A stretch of DNA of 64,000 bases from Rhodospirillaceae bacterium (GTDB taxonomy: Bacteria; Pseudomonadota; Alphaproteobacteria; Rhodospirillales; Rhodospirillaceae), in contig JAVJSV010000002.1 of assembly GCA_040219235.1 (NCBI GenBank), positions 62,001 through 126,000 of the forward strand, read 5' to 3'. The position numbers and the translations under genes are program-made. How positions within the stretch are numbered: the first letter of the stretch is position 1; every line of letters begins with the position of its first letter. The notes under the pieces are model-generated. The model searched no databases and was not told the origin of the DNA. It saw only the letters and a list, made by a program, of their open reading frames with translations. Shown here piece after piece: positions 44,244 through 52,994 of this stretch.

Positions 44244-45035
44244 CTATTGCTTAAGAAAGCCGAGAACTCTCTTGGCGAAATCTTCCGCCTCAACTATGGG
44301 TGCGAAATGCCCCCCTCTTTCGAGGGTTTCCCATTGCGCTGAATTAATTTTCTGCGCGAGTTCGGCCGAAAGATGCAGAGGCGTCAGCACATCGTCTCGA
44401 GCTGAGATTACTAACGTAGGACAGGTTATTTCCCCAATTCTGGCGCGCCTATCAAAGGCCCTGAGAGCCGCTAAACGTCTCTCCAAAATGTGTACGGGAA
44501 TGTTTGGATTACTGAGCGCTTTAGACTCTCGAGAGGCAAGTGTCGCCTCATTCTCCGAAATCCAATACGAAGGCCATAAATATAGGTTTGATGCTTTGGT
44601 GTACGTCTCCAGCCCATTCACCCTCAACAGTTCCTGCCTAATCTCAAAACATCTTTGGAAATAGGCGTCATAGCCAGCCCACGTGGCACTTAGAGTTAAG
44701 GTTTTGACCCGGCTCGAAAAGTCCTGGGCGGCGATCTGCCCCATTGCCCCCCCCGTTGAGTGTCCAATGAAGTGACAGGCCTCAATGCCGAGGGCATCCA
44801 GCAACTGGATCGCGTCCAATGTCATCTTGTCTACAGTGTACTCAACATCAGATTTCGTACTTTTGCCACAACCGCGATGATCGAAGGTAGTGACTTGAAA
44901 GAATTCAGCAAAGTAAGGCTTTACCTTATCCCAAAAGTCAGCCGTCCCCCCTAGGCCCGAAGCAAACAATAACGGTTCACCCGTGCCAGCTTGCTCATAG
45001 TAAATTTCAGCATCACCGATGCTCGCATAAGGCAT
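44244..45035 (-). CDS. alpha/beta-fold hydrolase
   Basis: A 263-residue serine hydrolase of the 3-oxoadipate enol-lactonase/RutD-like type. The nucleophile Ser93 lies in GHSTGG, the oxyanion region in GLGGTADFWD, the acid in SARDDVLTP and the catalytic His in RGGHFAP. It probably opens a lactone or cleaves a small ester or carbamate. It is on the same strand as the CocE/NonD hydrolase and a cupin gene. Confidence 0.88.
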   Translation of the reverse strand: MPYASIGDAEIYYEQAGTGEPLLFASGLGGTADFWDKVKPYFAEFFQVTTFDHRGCGKSTKSDVEYTVDKMTLDAIQLLDALGIEACHFIGHSTGGAMGQIAAQDFSSRVKTLTLSATWAGYDAYFQRCFEIRQELLRVNGLETYTKASNLYLWPSYWISENEATLASRESKALSNPNIPVHILERRLAALRAFDRRARIGEITCPTLVISARDDVLTPLHLSAELAQKINSAQWETLERGGHFAPIVEAEDFAKRVLGFLKQ

Positions 45036-45080
45036 ACTTTTTCTATCTTTTCAAAATTGGACTTGCAGATAAAAACTCAG

Positions 45081-45635
45081 TTAACTTGCTTCAGTACCAA
45101 GCGAGCGTTCAATCTCATATACATCTTCAGGCCTATCAAATGGATCCGGCGCCCCCTCTCCGTCTTGCACTTTTCGACCGATCTGTTCAAAAAAGTTTTC
45201 TAAGCCCCCCGGCGAGATAACCCACAACATGGTTAAGTCCTCGCCTTTATCTGCAAAAATTTCATGCTCCACATCAAGTCCTAGAAAACATGAAGTGCCG
45301 GACTGTAGCGGGTGCGTCTCACCATTGACGTAAACGCTTCCCTTTCCCCTAAAACAAATTTGCAACTCCACTTGCGCGGGATGTGAGTGCCGCCTCACGC
45401 GACCTCCATTAGCGATGGTTTGATATCCCATTGAAAAGCCTTGGTAGTGTATAGCTTCCATAGGCAGCATCGCCTCAGAAAAGCCATTAGCTGGCACGGG
45501 TTGCCAGTACTTAATTCCATCGCCAGGTTGAGTAACAACACCGTGGCCACGCGTGTCTCCCATAGGCGCGGTCATTCTATCGCCAGGTTGAGTTACAACA
45601 GCCTTCTGACCCGCATCTTCCTTAGGACTAGTCAT
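45081..45635 (-). CDS. cupin-domain protein with N-terminal repeat
   Basis: A 184-residue single-domain cupin with metal-binding pattern RRHSHPAQVE and later HEIF, flanked by GSVYVNGETHPL. It may be an isomerase, a dioxygenase-type enzyme or a small-molecule sensor; the family alone does not say. The N-terminus contains two VVTQPGD copies 20 residues apart, encoded by a near-identical 22-bp sequence repeated with a 60-bp period. It is the first gene of the hydrolase-carrier run. Confidence 0.8.
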   Translation of the reverse strand: MTSPKEDAGQKAVVTQPGDRMTAPMGDTRGHGVVTQPGDGIKYWQPVPANGFSEAMLPMEAIHYQGFSMGYQTIANGGRVRRHSHPAQVELQICFRGKGSVYVNGETHPLQSGTSCFLGLDVEHEIFADKGEDLTMLWVISPGGLENFFEQIGRKVQDGEGAPDPFDRPEDVYEIERSLGTEAS

Positions 45636-45827
45636 AAGAATAATTCCAGCTCAATTTCTTTCAATTTGGATAGTGCAGGGATTAAGCAAGCGCACCCAAT
45701 ATATTGGCAAAGTTCGGCAGGCGAGTTGCAGCACTTGAAGACTGTACGGATTATCAAAAACACGGAGAATGACGTGGTCTTTTTTAGTGAAATATCATGC
45801 TGGCTTGCATAACTTGGACGCAGAAAT

Positions 45828-46349
45828 ATGAACCACATTCGCAGGGTCGTAACAGGGCACGACGACAATAATCAATCCGTCGTCATTTCTGACGGCACAC
45901 CACCACGAAGTCTACAGCGACCATCAGGACTAACTACGACTTTGCTCTGGTCAAGCACAGAGATGCCTATTGCTGCCAGCGATGACGATAAAGACATGGG
46001 CGATTTAGATTACGGCATCCCACCTTCACCGTCGGGGACTATCTTTCGGATTTTAGAGTTTCCACCAGAAAATTTGAACCCAAGCCCTTCATATGATTAT
46101 CTGAAAGAAGATGGTGCGCACTCCCAGGCAGAAAAGCCTCATCCAGGAATGCATGAAACAGAAACGGTGGACTATGCCGTTGTTATTAGTGGCCGGATAA
46201 CTTTGATTTTGGATGCGGAAGAAGTCGATCTAAAGGCAGGAGATGTTGTGATACAACGTCTAACCAATCATGCTTGGTCCAATCGCGGCACAGAATCTTG
46301 CAGAATAGCCTTTGTTCTTGTTGATGCGCAGCCCAGATCAGGTAAATAG
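45828..46349 (+). CDS. cupin-domain protein
   Basis: A 173-residue cupin protein of a type that commonly starts NHIRRVVTGHD and carries MHETETVDYAVVISG and DVVIQRLTNHAWSN as its two cupin motifs. Such proteins accompany catabolic gene sets and may be metal-dependent lyases, isomerases or sensors. It is followed 84 bp later by an IclR regulator on the same strand. Confidence 0.82.
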   Translation: MNHIRRVVTGHDDNNQSVVISDGTPPRSLQRPSGLTTTLLWSSTEMPIAASDDDKDMGDLDYGIPPSPSGTIFRILEFPPENLNPSPSYDYLKEDGAHSQAEKPHPGMHETETVDYAVVISGRITLILDAEEVDLKAGDVVIQRLTNHAWSNRGTESCRIAFVLVDAQPRSGK

Positions 46350-46433
46350 GATTCAGTTGAAAGAACCATATGATGTGCAACAATTGGAACACGTTACAAT
46401 CATACTATACTAGACAATCCATTAGGGTCTATC

Positions 46434-47213
46434 ATGGACAACGATCTTCCGGTCCGGTCTGTTTCCAGGGCCATTGAATTATTACAGTACATAAATCGCG
46501 AAGATGGCCCCACCCTACTCCAACTTCAACATCTCTCAGGCCTACCTTACCCGACAGTTGGTAGGCTCGTAAAAAGTTTGGCCTTGATAGGTCTGGTGGA
46601 AGCAACCCCCAGCACCAAGCGATACTACCCAACTGGTTTGGTGCTCACGCTATCTTCTGGCTTCCAAGAGGATGACCAACTTGCTGAATCTGCTAGCCCC
46701 GTTTTGTCAGAACTTACAAGAACCCTCAATTGGCCAACTAGCTTAGCAATCCGAGTTGGCGGCAGAATGATGATCAAGCAGTCAACTCACAGAGAAACGA
46801 GCCTAGTCTTATCGCATTATAACGCCGGCTTTACCTTGCCATTGACCGAGTGCGCATCTGGACTAGCTTATCTAGCATTTTGCAATGAAGACGAAAGAGA
46901 TACAATCCTAGCTGGTCTGAAAGATCACCATCCCGCATCTAGTACAAAAGGCACTGCTCTAGCCAAGAGGATCGACAGTCTAGAAAAGATTCGTGACCTG
47001 GGCTACGCGACCTTTGATAGAACGATGCTATCAAGAGAACCTGGCAAAACTTCAAGCATTGCCGTACCTGTACTAGTTAACGACGTAGCCGTTGCTGCTG
47101 TTGCACTGGTCTTTTTTGCTAGCGCAATGAAAATGAGTGAAGCAATTGAGAAGTACGTAACAAGACTGCAAGAGGCCGCCAATGAGATCGGTCGCCTATC
47201 GCAAGAATCTTAG
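46434..47213 (+). CDS. IclR-family transcriptional regulator
   Basis: A 259-residue IclR-type regulator with a winged helix at about 1-65 (VSRAIELLQYINREDGP, LPYPTVGRLVKSLALIGLVEA) and an effector domain with LPLTECASGLAYLAF and SSIAVPVLVNDVAVAAV. It likely controls the cupin and hydrolase genes or the convergent malonyl-CoA decarboxylase gene. Confidence 0.9.
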   Translation: MDNDLPVRSVSRAIELLQYINREDGPTLLQLQHLSGLPYPTVGRLVKSLALIGLVEATPSTKRYYPTGLVLTLSSGFQEDDQLAESASPVLSELTRTLNWPTSLAIRVGGRMMIKQSTHRETSLVLSHYNAGFTLPLTECASGLAYLAFCNEDERDTILAGLKDHHPASSTKGTALAKRIDSLEKIRDLGYATFDRTMLSREPGKTSSIAVPVLVNDVAVAAVALVFFASAMKMSEAIEKYVTRLQEAANEIGRLSQES

Positions 47214-47243
47214 ATTTCCCGAAACCTGTGCAGAATGGTTTAG

Positions 47244-48476
47244 TCAATCACCATCGGCTCTTATAGCTCTGGAAGTGGAAATTTGACCATACTTTAAGAG
47301 TCTAAGGTGGTTACGCTCCATATACTCTAGGTCATAGAGATAGTTGACCATCACGCCGAATGAACTTTTTTGGCCAGCTGTCGACAAATTAGCATCTAAA
47401 CAAATTCTTTCGAGCCGTGCACCATTGTGTAGATGAAAACGTGCGACCGGGTCTAATACCTCGCCCTTACCGTTTTTTGCATTGGTTAAATACTCAGCCG
47501 CTAATGAGACTAGATTTTTTGTGTCGTGGGTATCGGAGTTTTTGCCCATTTTCCGCACCCAAGCTGCAAAACCTGGCATGGGCGATAATGTTACAAACTT
47601 TTTCAGTTGCGGCAGCTCTTGACGCATTTGTGCGACAACGCTTTTGATCAAAGTATTGCCAAAGGAAATACCATGCAGTCCAGCTTGACAACTGGATATT
47701 GAATAAAAAACTGCGTGCGTTGATTCGTTTTCTACTGTTGTAGTCCTTTCTTCGGACAACAAAGGCTCAATTGATGCGGGCATGTCACAAGTTAACGCTA
47801 CTTCAACGAAGATAAGAGGGTCATTAGGAATACGTGGATGAAAGAAAGCGTAGCTCCGTCTATCTGGAGGCTCAACTCGGAGGCGAAGGGCTTCCCAACT
47901 TGTAATAGCGTGGACGGCTTCATATTGAATCAGCTTCCCAAGAATTGAGGCTGGCGAATCCCAATCTAGTTTTCGTAACTCCAAGAAACCAGGGTTAAAC
48001 CAGGAAGAGAATATGCGCGAAAAGTCAGTGTCTAAAGCTTCAAAGTATGCACTTTCTGACCCTAGCTCGAGAAGGTCTCCACGCATTCTGATTAGTCGAC
48101 GCGTGGCGTCCTCCCCATGATTAAGTCGCCGGATTAAAATCTGCCGCCGAGATTCTGTCGCAAGATGAAGGATTTGTAGATTTCTCTCAGATTCACTCTG
48201 TTGATAATTTTTTAGGGCGGCGTCGATCGAATCGTTGTCTGGACGATAAAATTCTGAACTCAGTGACAAATAGAATTCTTGTTTCTCATCAGGTAGACAT
48301 TCAGCGTAGAGGGACAAAATTTGATCTGCTAAGATCGCACCTGATTTTTCGCCCCAAGATGACACCAAACGCTCACAAAGTTTTGTCATAGTCTCGACCC
48401 GCGACGTCTCTTGTGACAGCCCTAGTATCCGCAAAACATCTAAAAGACTTTGACGCATTACATCTGTGAATTTCAC
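47244..48476 (-). CDS. mcd: malonyl-CoA decarboxylase
   Basis: A 410-residue malonyl-CoA decarboxylase, converting malonyl-CoA to acetyl-CoA and CO2. The N-terminal helical domain and the C-terminal acetyltransferase-like domain are recognisable, including AITSWEALRLRVEPPDRR, FFHPRIPNDPLIFVEVAL, FYSISSCQAGLHGISFGN, LSPMPGF and the FHLHNGARLERI segment with catalytic residues. The start is GTG after AAAGGCAAG. Together with the MatB-like ligase it makes a malonate-to-acetyl-CoA route. Confidence 0.93.
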   Translation of the reverse strand: MKFTDVMRQSLLDVLRILGLSQETSRVETMTKLCERLVSSWGEKSGAILADQILSLYAECLPDEKQEFYLSLSSEFYRPDNDSIDAALKNYQQSESERNLQILHLATESRRQILIRRLNHGEDATRRLIRMRGDLLELGSESAYFEALDTDFSRIFSSWFNPGFLELRKLDWDSPASILGKLIQYEAVHAITSWEALRLRVEPPDRRSYAFFHPRIPNDPLIFVEVALTCDMPASIEPLLSEERTTTVENESTHAVFYSISSCQAGLHGISFGNTLIKSVVAQMRQELPQLKKFVTLSPMPGFAAWVRKMGKNSDTHDTKNLVSLAAEYLTNAKNGKGEVLDPVARFHLHNGARLERICLDANLSTAGQKSSFGVMVNYLYDLEYMERNHLRLLKYGQISTSRAIRADGD

Positions 48477-48606
48477 AAGCTTGCCTTTGGATTCAGTTCC
48501 TACACGTAACAGCGTTTTAGCCGTTCAAACCTAAGCATTTATGCAGAGGGAGAGTGCCTGTGTCTCTGTACTAGTCACCAAAACTCGACTACCGAGTTGT
48601 CCCTCC

Positions 48607-49462
48607 GGCAGTGTCAGAGGAAAATGGCTTGAGCTGCCGGTCTACGCCTCTTAGGGTACTGTCAGATTAACGCAGACAACCCAATAAGATGCCAAAACCC
48701 TAGTCGTTCAGGCAGCTAGGTTTAGCCATTCGCGCAGAGCAGCTGCACGATTAGTTTTGAAGGTATTGGCGTTATTTAGATGTCGGCCTTGATTGAAGTG
48801 ATTGTGAATCGAAGCGTGAATGGAGACAAATTTCTGAAGCGATTTGGTGCTCCTGAATTTTGCCATCCCTCGCTCTCGTCGTAGAAACGGCTGATGTGAG
48901 TTTTCAGCCCGATTGTTGAGCCATTGACCAGTTAATTGGCGATGATCAATACCTAACTCCTTCATTGCAGCGCGATATGACCCAAGCTTATCGGTGACCA
49001 TAACTTTTGGGCTTCTGTACTTTTTCATTATTTTGCGCAAAAACTGAAGCGCTGCCTTCCGATCTCTTTTCTTGGTGACAAAAGACTCCAGGACTTCGCC
49101 TTCGTGATCTACGGCACGCCATAAATAAAAATTCCGGCCACCTATCTTCACAAAAACCTCGTCTAGGTGCCACCGCCATTGAGTATGGGATGTAATCTGA
49201 GCAGAACGCTTCTTTCGTACCTCAGCCGCAAACAAAGGGCCAAACCTGTTCACCTGTAACGGATCGTCTCATAACTGATATCGACCCCCCGTTCATGGAG
49301 GAGGTCTTCGACTTGCCGCAAAGAAAGAGGAAAACGCACATACATCATCACGGCTAACTTGATGATCTCAGGCGAAGTCTTGAAGTATTTGAATGGATTT
49401 TTCATCCGAGGACGCTACGAGCCTCTAACCGGCGGCTCAAGCCATTTTCTTCTGACACTGCC
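48607..49462 (-). mobile_element. IS6-family insertion sequence, inactive copy
   Basis: The ends are a 34-bp inverted repeat with only two mismatches (48607-48640 and 49429-49462), each beginning GGCAGTGTCAGA. They enclose a single IS6-type transposase gene with a frameshift. The 856-bp length fits the family. No 8-bp target duplication is seen at the borders, so deletion or cointegrate resolution has probably removed one flank. Confidence 0.85.
48708..49405 (-). pseudogene. IS6-family DDE transposase, frameshifted
   Basis: The 5' part (49405 down to about 49255) reads MKNPFKYFKTSPEIIKLAVM and on to GVDISYETIRY, then loses one base where WVNRFG is expected. The rest (from 49253) runs VNRFGPLFAAEVRKK to the stop with the catalytic DDE context: HLDEVFVKI, VTDKLGSY and NRAENSHQP. 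The break makes it inactive unless frameshifting occurs. Confidence 0.87.
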
Positions 49463-49768
49463 TGTGGCAGGCTGCCGACGATGATCGAGAAATTAATGAG
49501 GAAGAACTATTGCGCATAAAACGTAACTGCGCGTTCGTTACAACACTAGCGAAGCGAGCAGCAACGCGAGTGATCGAAGCGATGGGCGCCGGGCATGTCC
49601 GACGACAATCCCGCTCATACATCGTTTTCAGACACATTGGCTGGTGGGGCTCATCGAGCGCTCCAGTGGGATATTAACGGTACTCTCTGGGGCAAGCAAT
49701 TATTTGGCCTAAATGATAACAAGTCCGAGCTCGAACGCCGCACCGATGCTGCAAATAACCGACAGTAA
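49463..49768 (+). pseudogene. 3' fragment of a class D flavin monooxygenase / acyl-CoA dehydrogenase-like gene
   Basis: Directly at the IS border an open frame without a start reads EINEEELLRIKRNCAFVTTL and then RVIEAMGAGHVRRQS; after a frameshift near 49625 a second frame continues FSDTLAGGAHRALQWDINGT and then LWGKQLFGL. Joined, this matches the C-terminal helical part of HsaA/HpaB-type or acyl-CoA dehydrogenase-like flavin oxygenases (AGAG...QS...RD...H.AL..D). The IS has removed everything upstream. A lost oxygenase step is implied. Confidence 0.6.
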
Positions 49769-49856
49769 ATAATTCATACACAAGTGCTTCAGAAAACAAA
49801 GCGTTTGTCATGAAACACACAAGTTACTAGATCAATGGACCGTGAAAGGATTAATA

Positions 49857-50774
49857 ATGGACAAGTTGAACATCACCCGGCGTGAGTCAATGACGCTCGG
49901 AGGAGGAATGCTCGGCGGCTCAATAATGGGCGGAATGATGCTAGGCGGCGCTTCACCAGCTTCGGCAGCATCTATTGATTTAGATAAGCCAGGGGTCCGT
50001 GCGCGCACTCGCGCTAAAATCATGGGCTCGACTGCGGCGGAAGACGTGCACACCTTTATGCGCATCCACTTCTACGCCTATCCTCATGAGGGTAACCTTA
50101 TTCCTCTCTATACCATGAACAATCTCAACATCCGCCGGTGGGATCCTCAGCCTGACGGCTCATTCAAAGTAAAGGTCTTTGAGTGCGGTACGCTGTCGAA
50201 ATTCGATACGGAAGAACCTCTGGATTACTGGGACAATCCAATCACCGGCGAACGGATTAAGGCCCATCACTTCCGCGGCGGACCGCTGAGTTTGACGATC
50301 GCCAAGGACGGTTCGATTTCCACCGGAGCCGAAGCCACAGTCAAGCCGGAACCACTGAACTATCAGTTCATCGACGACAGTGTCTTTATGCTCCAGGCAT
50401 CTGCCTTTTCCTACCCTAATCCGTTTCAGCCCGACGAATGGCCCAAAGAGTCTTCCGGTGCGGAAGCGTTTTGGGATTCACATTACATTTATATGGCTAA
50501 AGTCAATGAAGTGACGAACCCGGACATTTCTCAAGCACCAGCCTATATACAGTTACAAAATATGACATCATGGTCACCATGGCTGCGCATGGGGCAAACA
50601 CCGGGGCGCTCTTGGGGGCGTGGCTTCGGTAAAAAGATCGCTGGTGTAGATGACATTCCAACATTCGCCCGGGCCGACCTTGAACGGCGTCATCCGCAGA
50701 TCTTTAATCTCGACTCCTGGACGGAGCTAGTTGACGAGTGGGGTGATTACAAAATGGAAAATTCGCCTGATTAA
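49857..50774 (+). CDS. Tat-exported DUF1838 family protein
   Basis: A 305-residue protein of the DUF1838 family, function unknown. The N-terminus has the twin-arginine motif ITRRESM, a Gly/Met-rich hydrophobic stretch and an ASPASAAS cleavage region, so it is probably exported folded. Family features include RIHFYAYPHEG, TEEPLDYWDNPITGE, HHFRGGPLS and the tryptophan-rich WSPWLRMGQTPGRSWGRG. The ATG at 49857 has AAGGA upstream; an earlier in-frame GTG at 49842 is rejected. IS6 remains lie on both sides, with the monooxygenase fragment just upstream. Confidence 0.83.
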   Translation: MDKLNITRRESMTLGGGMLGGSIMGGMMLGGASPASAASIDLDKPGVRARTRAKIMGSTAAEDVHTFMRIHFYAYPHEGNLIPLYTMNNLNIRRWDPQPDGSFKVKVFECGTLSKFDTEEPLDYWDNPITGERIKAHHFRGGPLSLTIAKDGSISTGAEATVKPEPLNYQFIDDSVFMLQASAFSYPNPFQPDEWPKESSGAEAFWDSHYIYMAKVNEVTNPDISQAPAYIQLQNMTSWSPWLRMGQTPGRSWGRGFGKKIAGVDDIPTFARADLERRHPQIFNLDSWTELVDEWGDYKMENSPD

Positions 50775-50787
50775 AATAAAGACGTTA

Positions 50788-50874
50788 AACAAAGAACGAC
50801 ATCTAGATAACGCTAGAAACTTCAAGGCAGATCGTGCAGTTGCGCTGCGCGATTGTTGTGAGATATTTGCTTCT
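50788..50874 (+). pseudogene. 3' remnant of a second IS6-family transposase
   Basis: The frame reads NKERHLDNARNFKADRAVAL, matching the C-terminal FNQGRHLNNANTFKTNRAAAL of the IS6 transposase at 48708, but with many differences and in the opposite orientation. It is therefore a relic of another IS6-type element whose remainder is gone. It begins 14 bp after the DUF1838 stop. Confidence 0.75.
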
Positions 50875-50935
50875 TATACTGGAGCTAGGTTGCGCTGGAG
50901 CGGATCACCGAAGCAGTGATCCTCGCCAATGCCGC

Positions 50936-52654
50936 CTAACGTGGCAAGGCCAGCCCTTCACGGTATCCGAGCTCGGGCGGCACACGACGCTGGGTCGCCC
51001 GCTCGAACGCATAGGCCAGCGCCAGCAAGCGCGGCTCGCTACAGGCCGTGCCACTGAACGTGATGCCAAGCGGTGCGGGCTTGGGCTCGAACCCGTCTGG
51101 GAAACCGCCGCCGTTGGCGACCAAGCCGAACGGCACGGTGACGGACGGATAGCCCGCCTTGGCCAGAAAACTGGTGCTGCGGCGACCTGTGAAAATCACC
51201 GCGTCGAGGCCGTGTTTTTCGAGCGCTGCGTCCAGGCCCTCGGCCCCTGCGAGACGAAGATCATCTGCGCGGTCCTGTTCATAACGGGCGCGATCTTCCG
51301 CCAATGTAGGATCCATCTCATCTGAAATGTCCATAGAGCCTTGACCGTAGCGCAGCGTGCCGAGGTTTTCGTTGTCAATATTCCACTGCCGCATCTCCGT
51401 GAGAGTCGCAACGGGAGCCGCTGGTCCGAGACTGGCCAGCCAGTCGTTGATGTCCCGCTTAAAGCCGTATTTGAGCACCACCGAGCACTCATCGTCCTCG
51501 CCTTTGAACAGCGGGCCGGGTGAACACGACCCGCGAACCAGGACATTATCCTCCCACGCTTCGGCTATGGCACTCGGAATATCAGCAGGATCAACCACCG
51601 TGGCACCAAGTTCACGTAGGACCGCGACAGCCTCGTTCATCATCGCTACTTGATCCTCCGGTAGGCCACCGCTGGGTTCATCCGCCCGCGGCAACTTGTG
51701 GGGCTCGACAAACCAGGCGCGGGGCACACCGATGCGGGCGCCCTTGAGCGCGCCTTTGTCTAAGAATGGCGTGTAATCGCGTCCCGGCGGTGGATCGCAC
51801 ACGCCGGTGGCAGGGTCATTGGGGTCGGGGGTGGCACTTTCCATCGCCCCGAGCATGATGGCAGCATCCGTGACGGTGCGCGCCATCGGCCCAGCAGTGT
51901 CATGATCGTACGCCACGGGGATCACGCCCCAGCGGCTCACCCGTCCGACCGTCGGTTTGACGGCGGCCAGCATATTTGCGGAGGCTGGCTCAATGATGGA
52001 TGTGGTCGTTTCCGTGCCCACATTGGCGGCCCAGAAGCTAGCCGCGGTGCCGCCACCCGACGACGAACTGCCCGTTGGTAAAACGCCGCGACCGTCGTTA
52101 AACGGCGGACGCGGTTCGCGACGGATATCATATGGATTAAAGGCGTGACCGCCGATAGCGGAGTAATTGTTGGCCATGCCGAGGACCATCCAATTGGCCA
52201 TTTCCGTTAGCACGGTTTTGGCAAGGATGATCGCCCCGGCTTCGCGCAGGTTGGCCACCAGGGTGGCATCGTAAGGCGGGAAGAAGCCTTCCAGCGCCAA
52301 GGTCCCGGCCGTCGTTGGCATATCGATGGTGTGGATGTTGTCCTTTATCGCGATAGGAATGCCGTGCAGCGGCCCCCTAACCTGGCCAGCCTTGCGTTCG
52401 GCATCGCGTTCATCGGCAACTTCCAGTGCGGCGTGATTGACCGCGAGGCTCGCGTTGATTTCGTTCTCGTACTTACCCATGCGGACGAGATATTGGGTGG
52501 TCAATTCGCGCGAGGTGATCCGACCTTCTTCCAGCGCGACCTGCATCTGCGGAATAGTGGCTTCGACGACGGAGAAATCTTCGGCATGGGGTGATGCGCA
52601 TGCAAGCGTGACGCAAATGACGGCAACAGTTGCAAAGATTTTGGCGAGTGCCAT
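50936..52654 (-). CDS. exported amidase (amidase signature family)
   Basis: A 572-residue amidase-signature hydrolase. The N-terminus is a signal peptide (MALAKIFATVAVICVTLACA), so the enzyme is periplasmic or possibly lipid-anchored. The Ser-cisSer-Lys triad region is visible as the Lys in GIPIAIKDN and the glycine/serine-rich GSSSSGGGTAASFWAANVGTETT stretch (spanning two motifs). The ATG at 52652-52654 follows a GGAG site; a longer frame to 52840 reads through non-coding sequence. The gene is clearly richer in G+C than its neighbours, indicating separate acquisition. Substrate unknown; the cluster context suggests an amide. Confidence 0.9.
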   Translation of the reverse strand: MALAKIFATVAVICVTLACASPHAEDFSVVEATIPQMQVALEEGRITSRELTTQYLVRMGKYENEINASLAVNHAALEVADERDAERKAGQVRGPLHGIPIAIKDNIHTIDMPTTAGTLALEGFFPPYDATLVANLREAGAIILAKTVLTEMANWMVLGMANNYSAIGGHAFNPYDIRREPRPPFNDGRGVLPTGSSSSGGGTAASFWAANVGTETTTSIIEPASANMLAAVKPTVGRVSRWGVIPVAYDHDTAGPMARTVTDAAIMLGAMESATPDPNDPATGVCDPPPGRDYTPFLDKGALKGARIGVPRAWFVEPHKLPRADEPSGGLPEDQVAMMNEAVAVLRELGATVVDPADIPSAIAEAWEDNVLVRGSCSPGPLFKGEDDECSVVLKYGFKRDINDWLASLGPAAPVATLTEMRQWNIDNENLGTLRYGQGSMDISDEMDPTLAEDRARYEQDRADDLRLAGAEGLDAALEKHGLDAVIFTGRRSTSFLAKAGYPSVTVPFGLVANGGGFPDGFEPKPAPLGITFSGTACSEPRLLALAYAFERATQRRVPPELGYREGLALPR

Positions 52655-52994
52655 AGCACACTCCGGACCAGGAAAAGTAAAATGATAATCCTTATAATAC
52701 GTGACGTAGACCGCAACCTCAAGGCGGCGGCACATGACGTTTACCTTACTGCCAGTATTTCGCCCTTCTCCTCGTCTGCGTTCTGGTAGCGGTGTCAACG
52801 CTGGAGCAAAAACACGCCTTACATTAAATGGTGTTGTCATCTAGATCAGGTATTCGAAAAATTGGCGGGTAAACTTGCTGCCTTTGACGTGCGGCAGACC
52901 AGAAATGTGAAGTATTGGGGTGTCCCTTCTCTTTACCTCATCCGCAAGCTCCCATGGACTTTTTTGTTTTCTCGGTTTCTGGCAGTCTACGTAA
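52655..52994. other. intergenic stretch upstream of the amidase
   Basis: No gene is supported. The GC-rich character of the amidase gene fades within this spacer, which may contain the border of that acquired segment. The divergent hypothetical gene starts at 52995. No terminator or repeat was recognised. Confidence 0.35.

Noticed and set aside
48607-50874. IS6 composite transposon carrying the DUF1838 gene
   Set aside because: The two IS6 remains are different in sequence, in opposite orientation, and the right one is a small fragment; no target duplication is seen.
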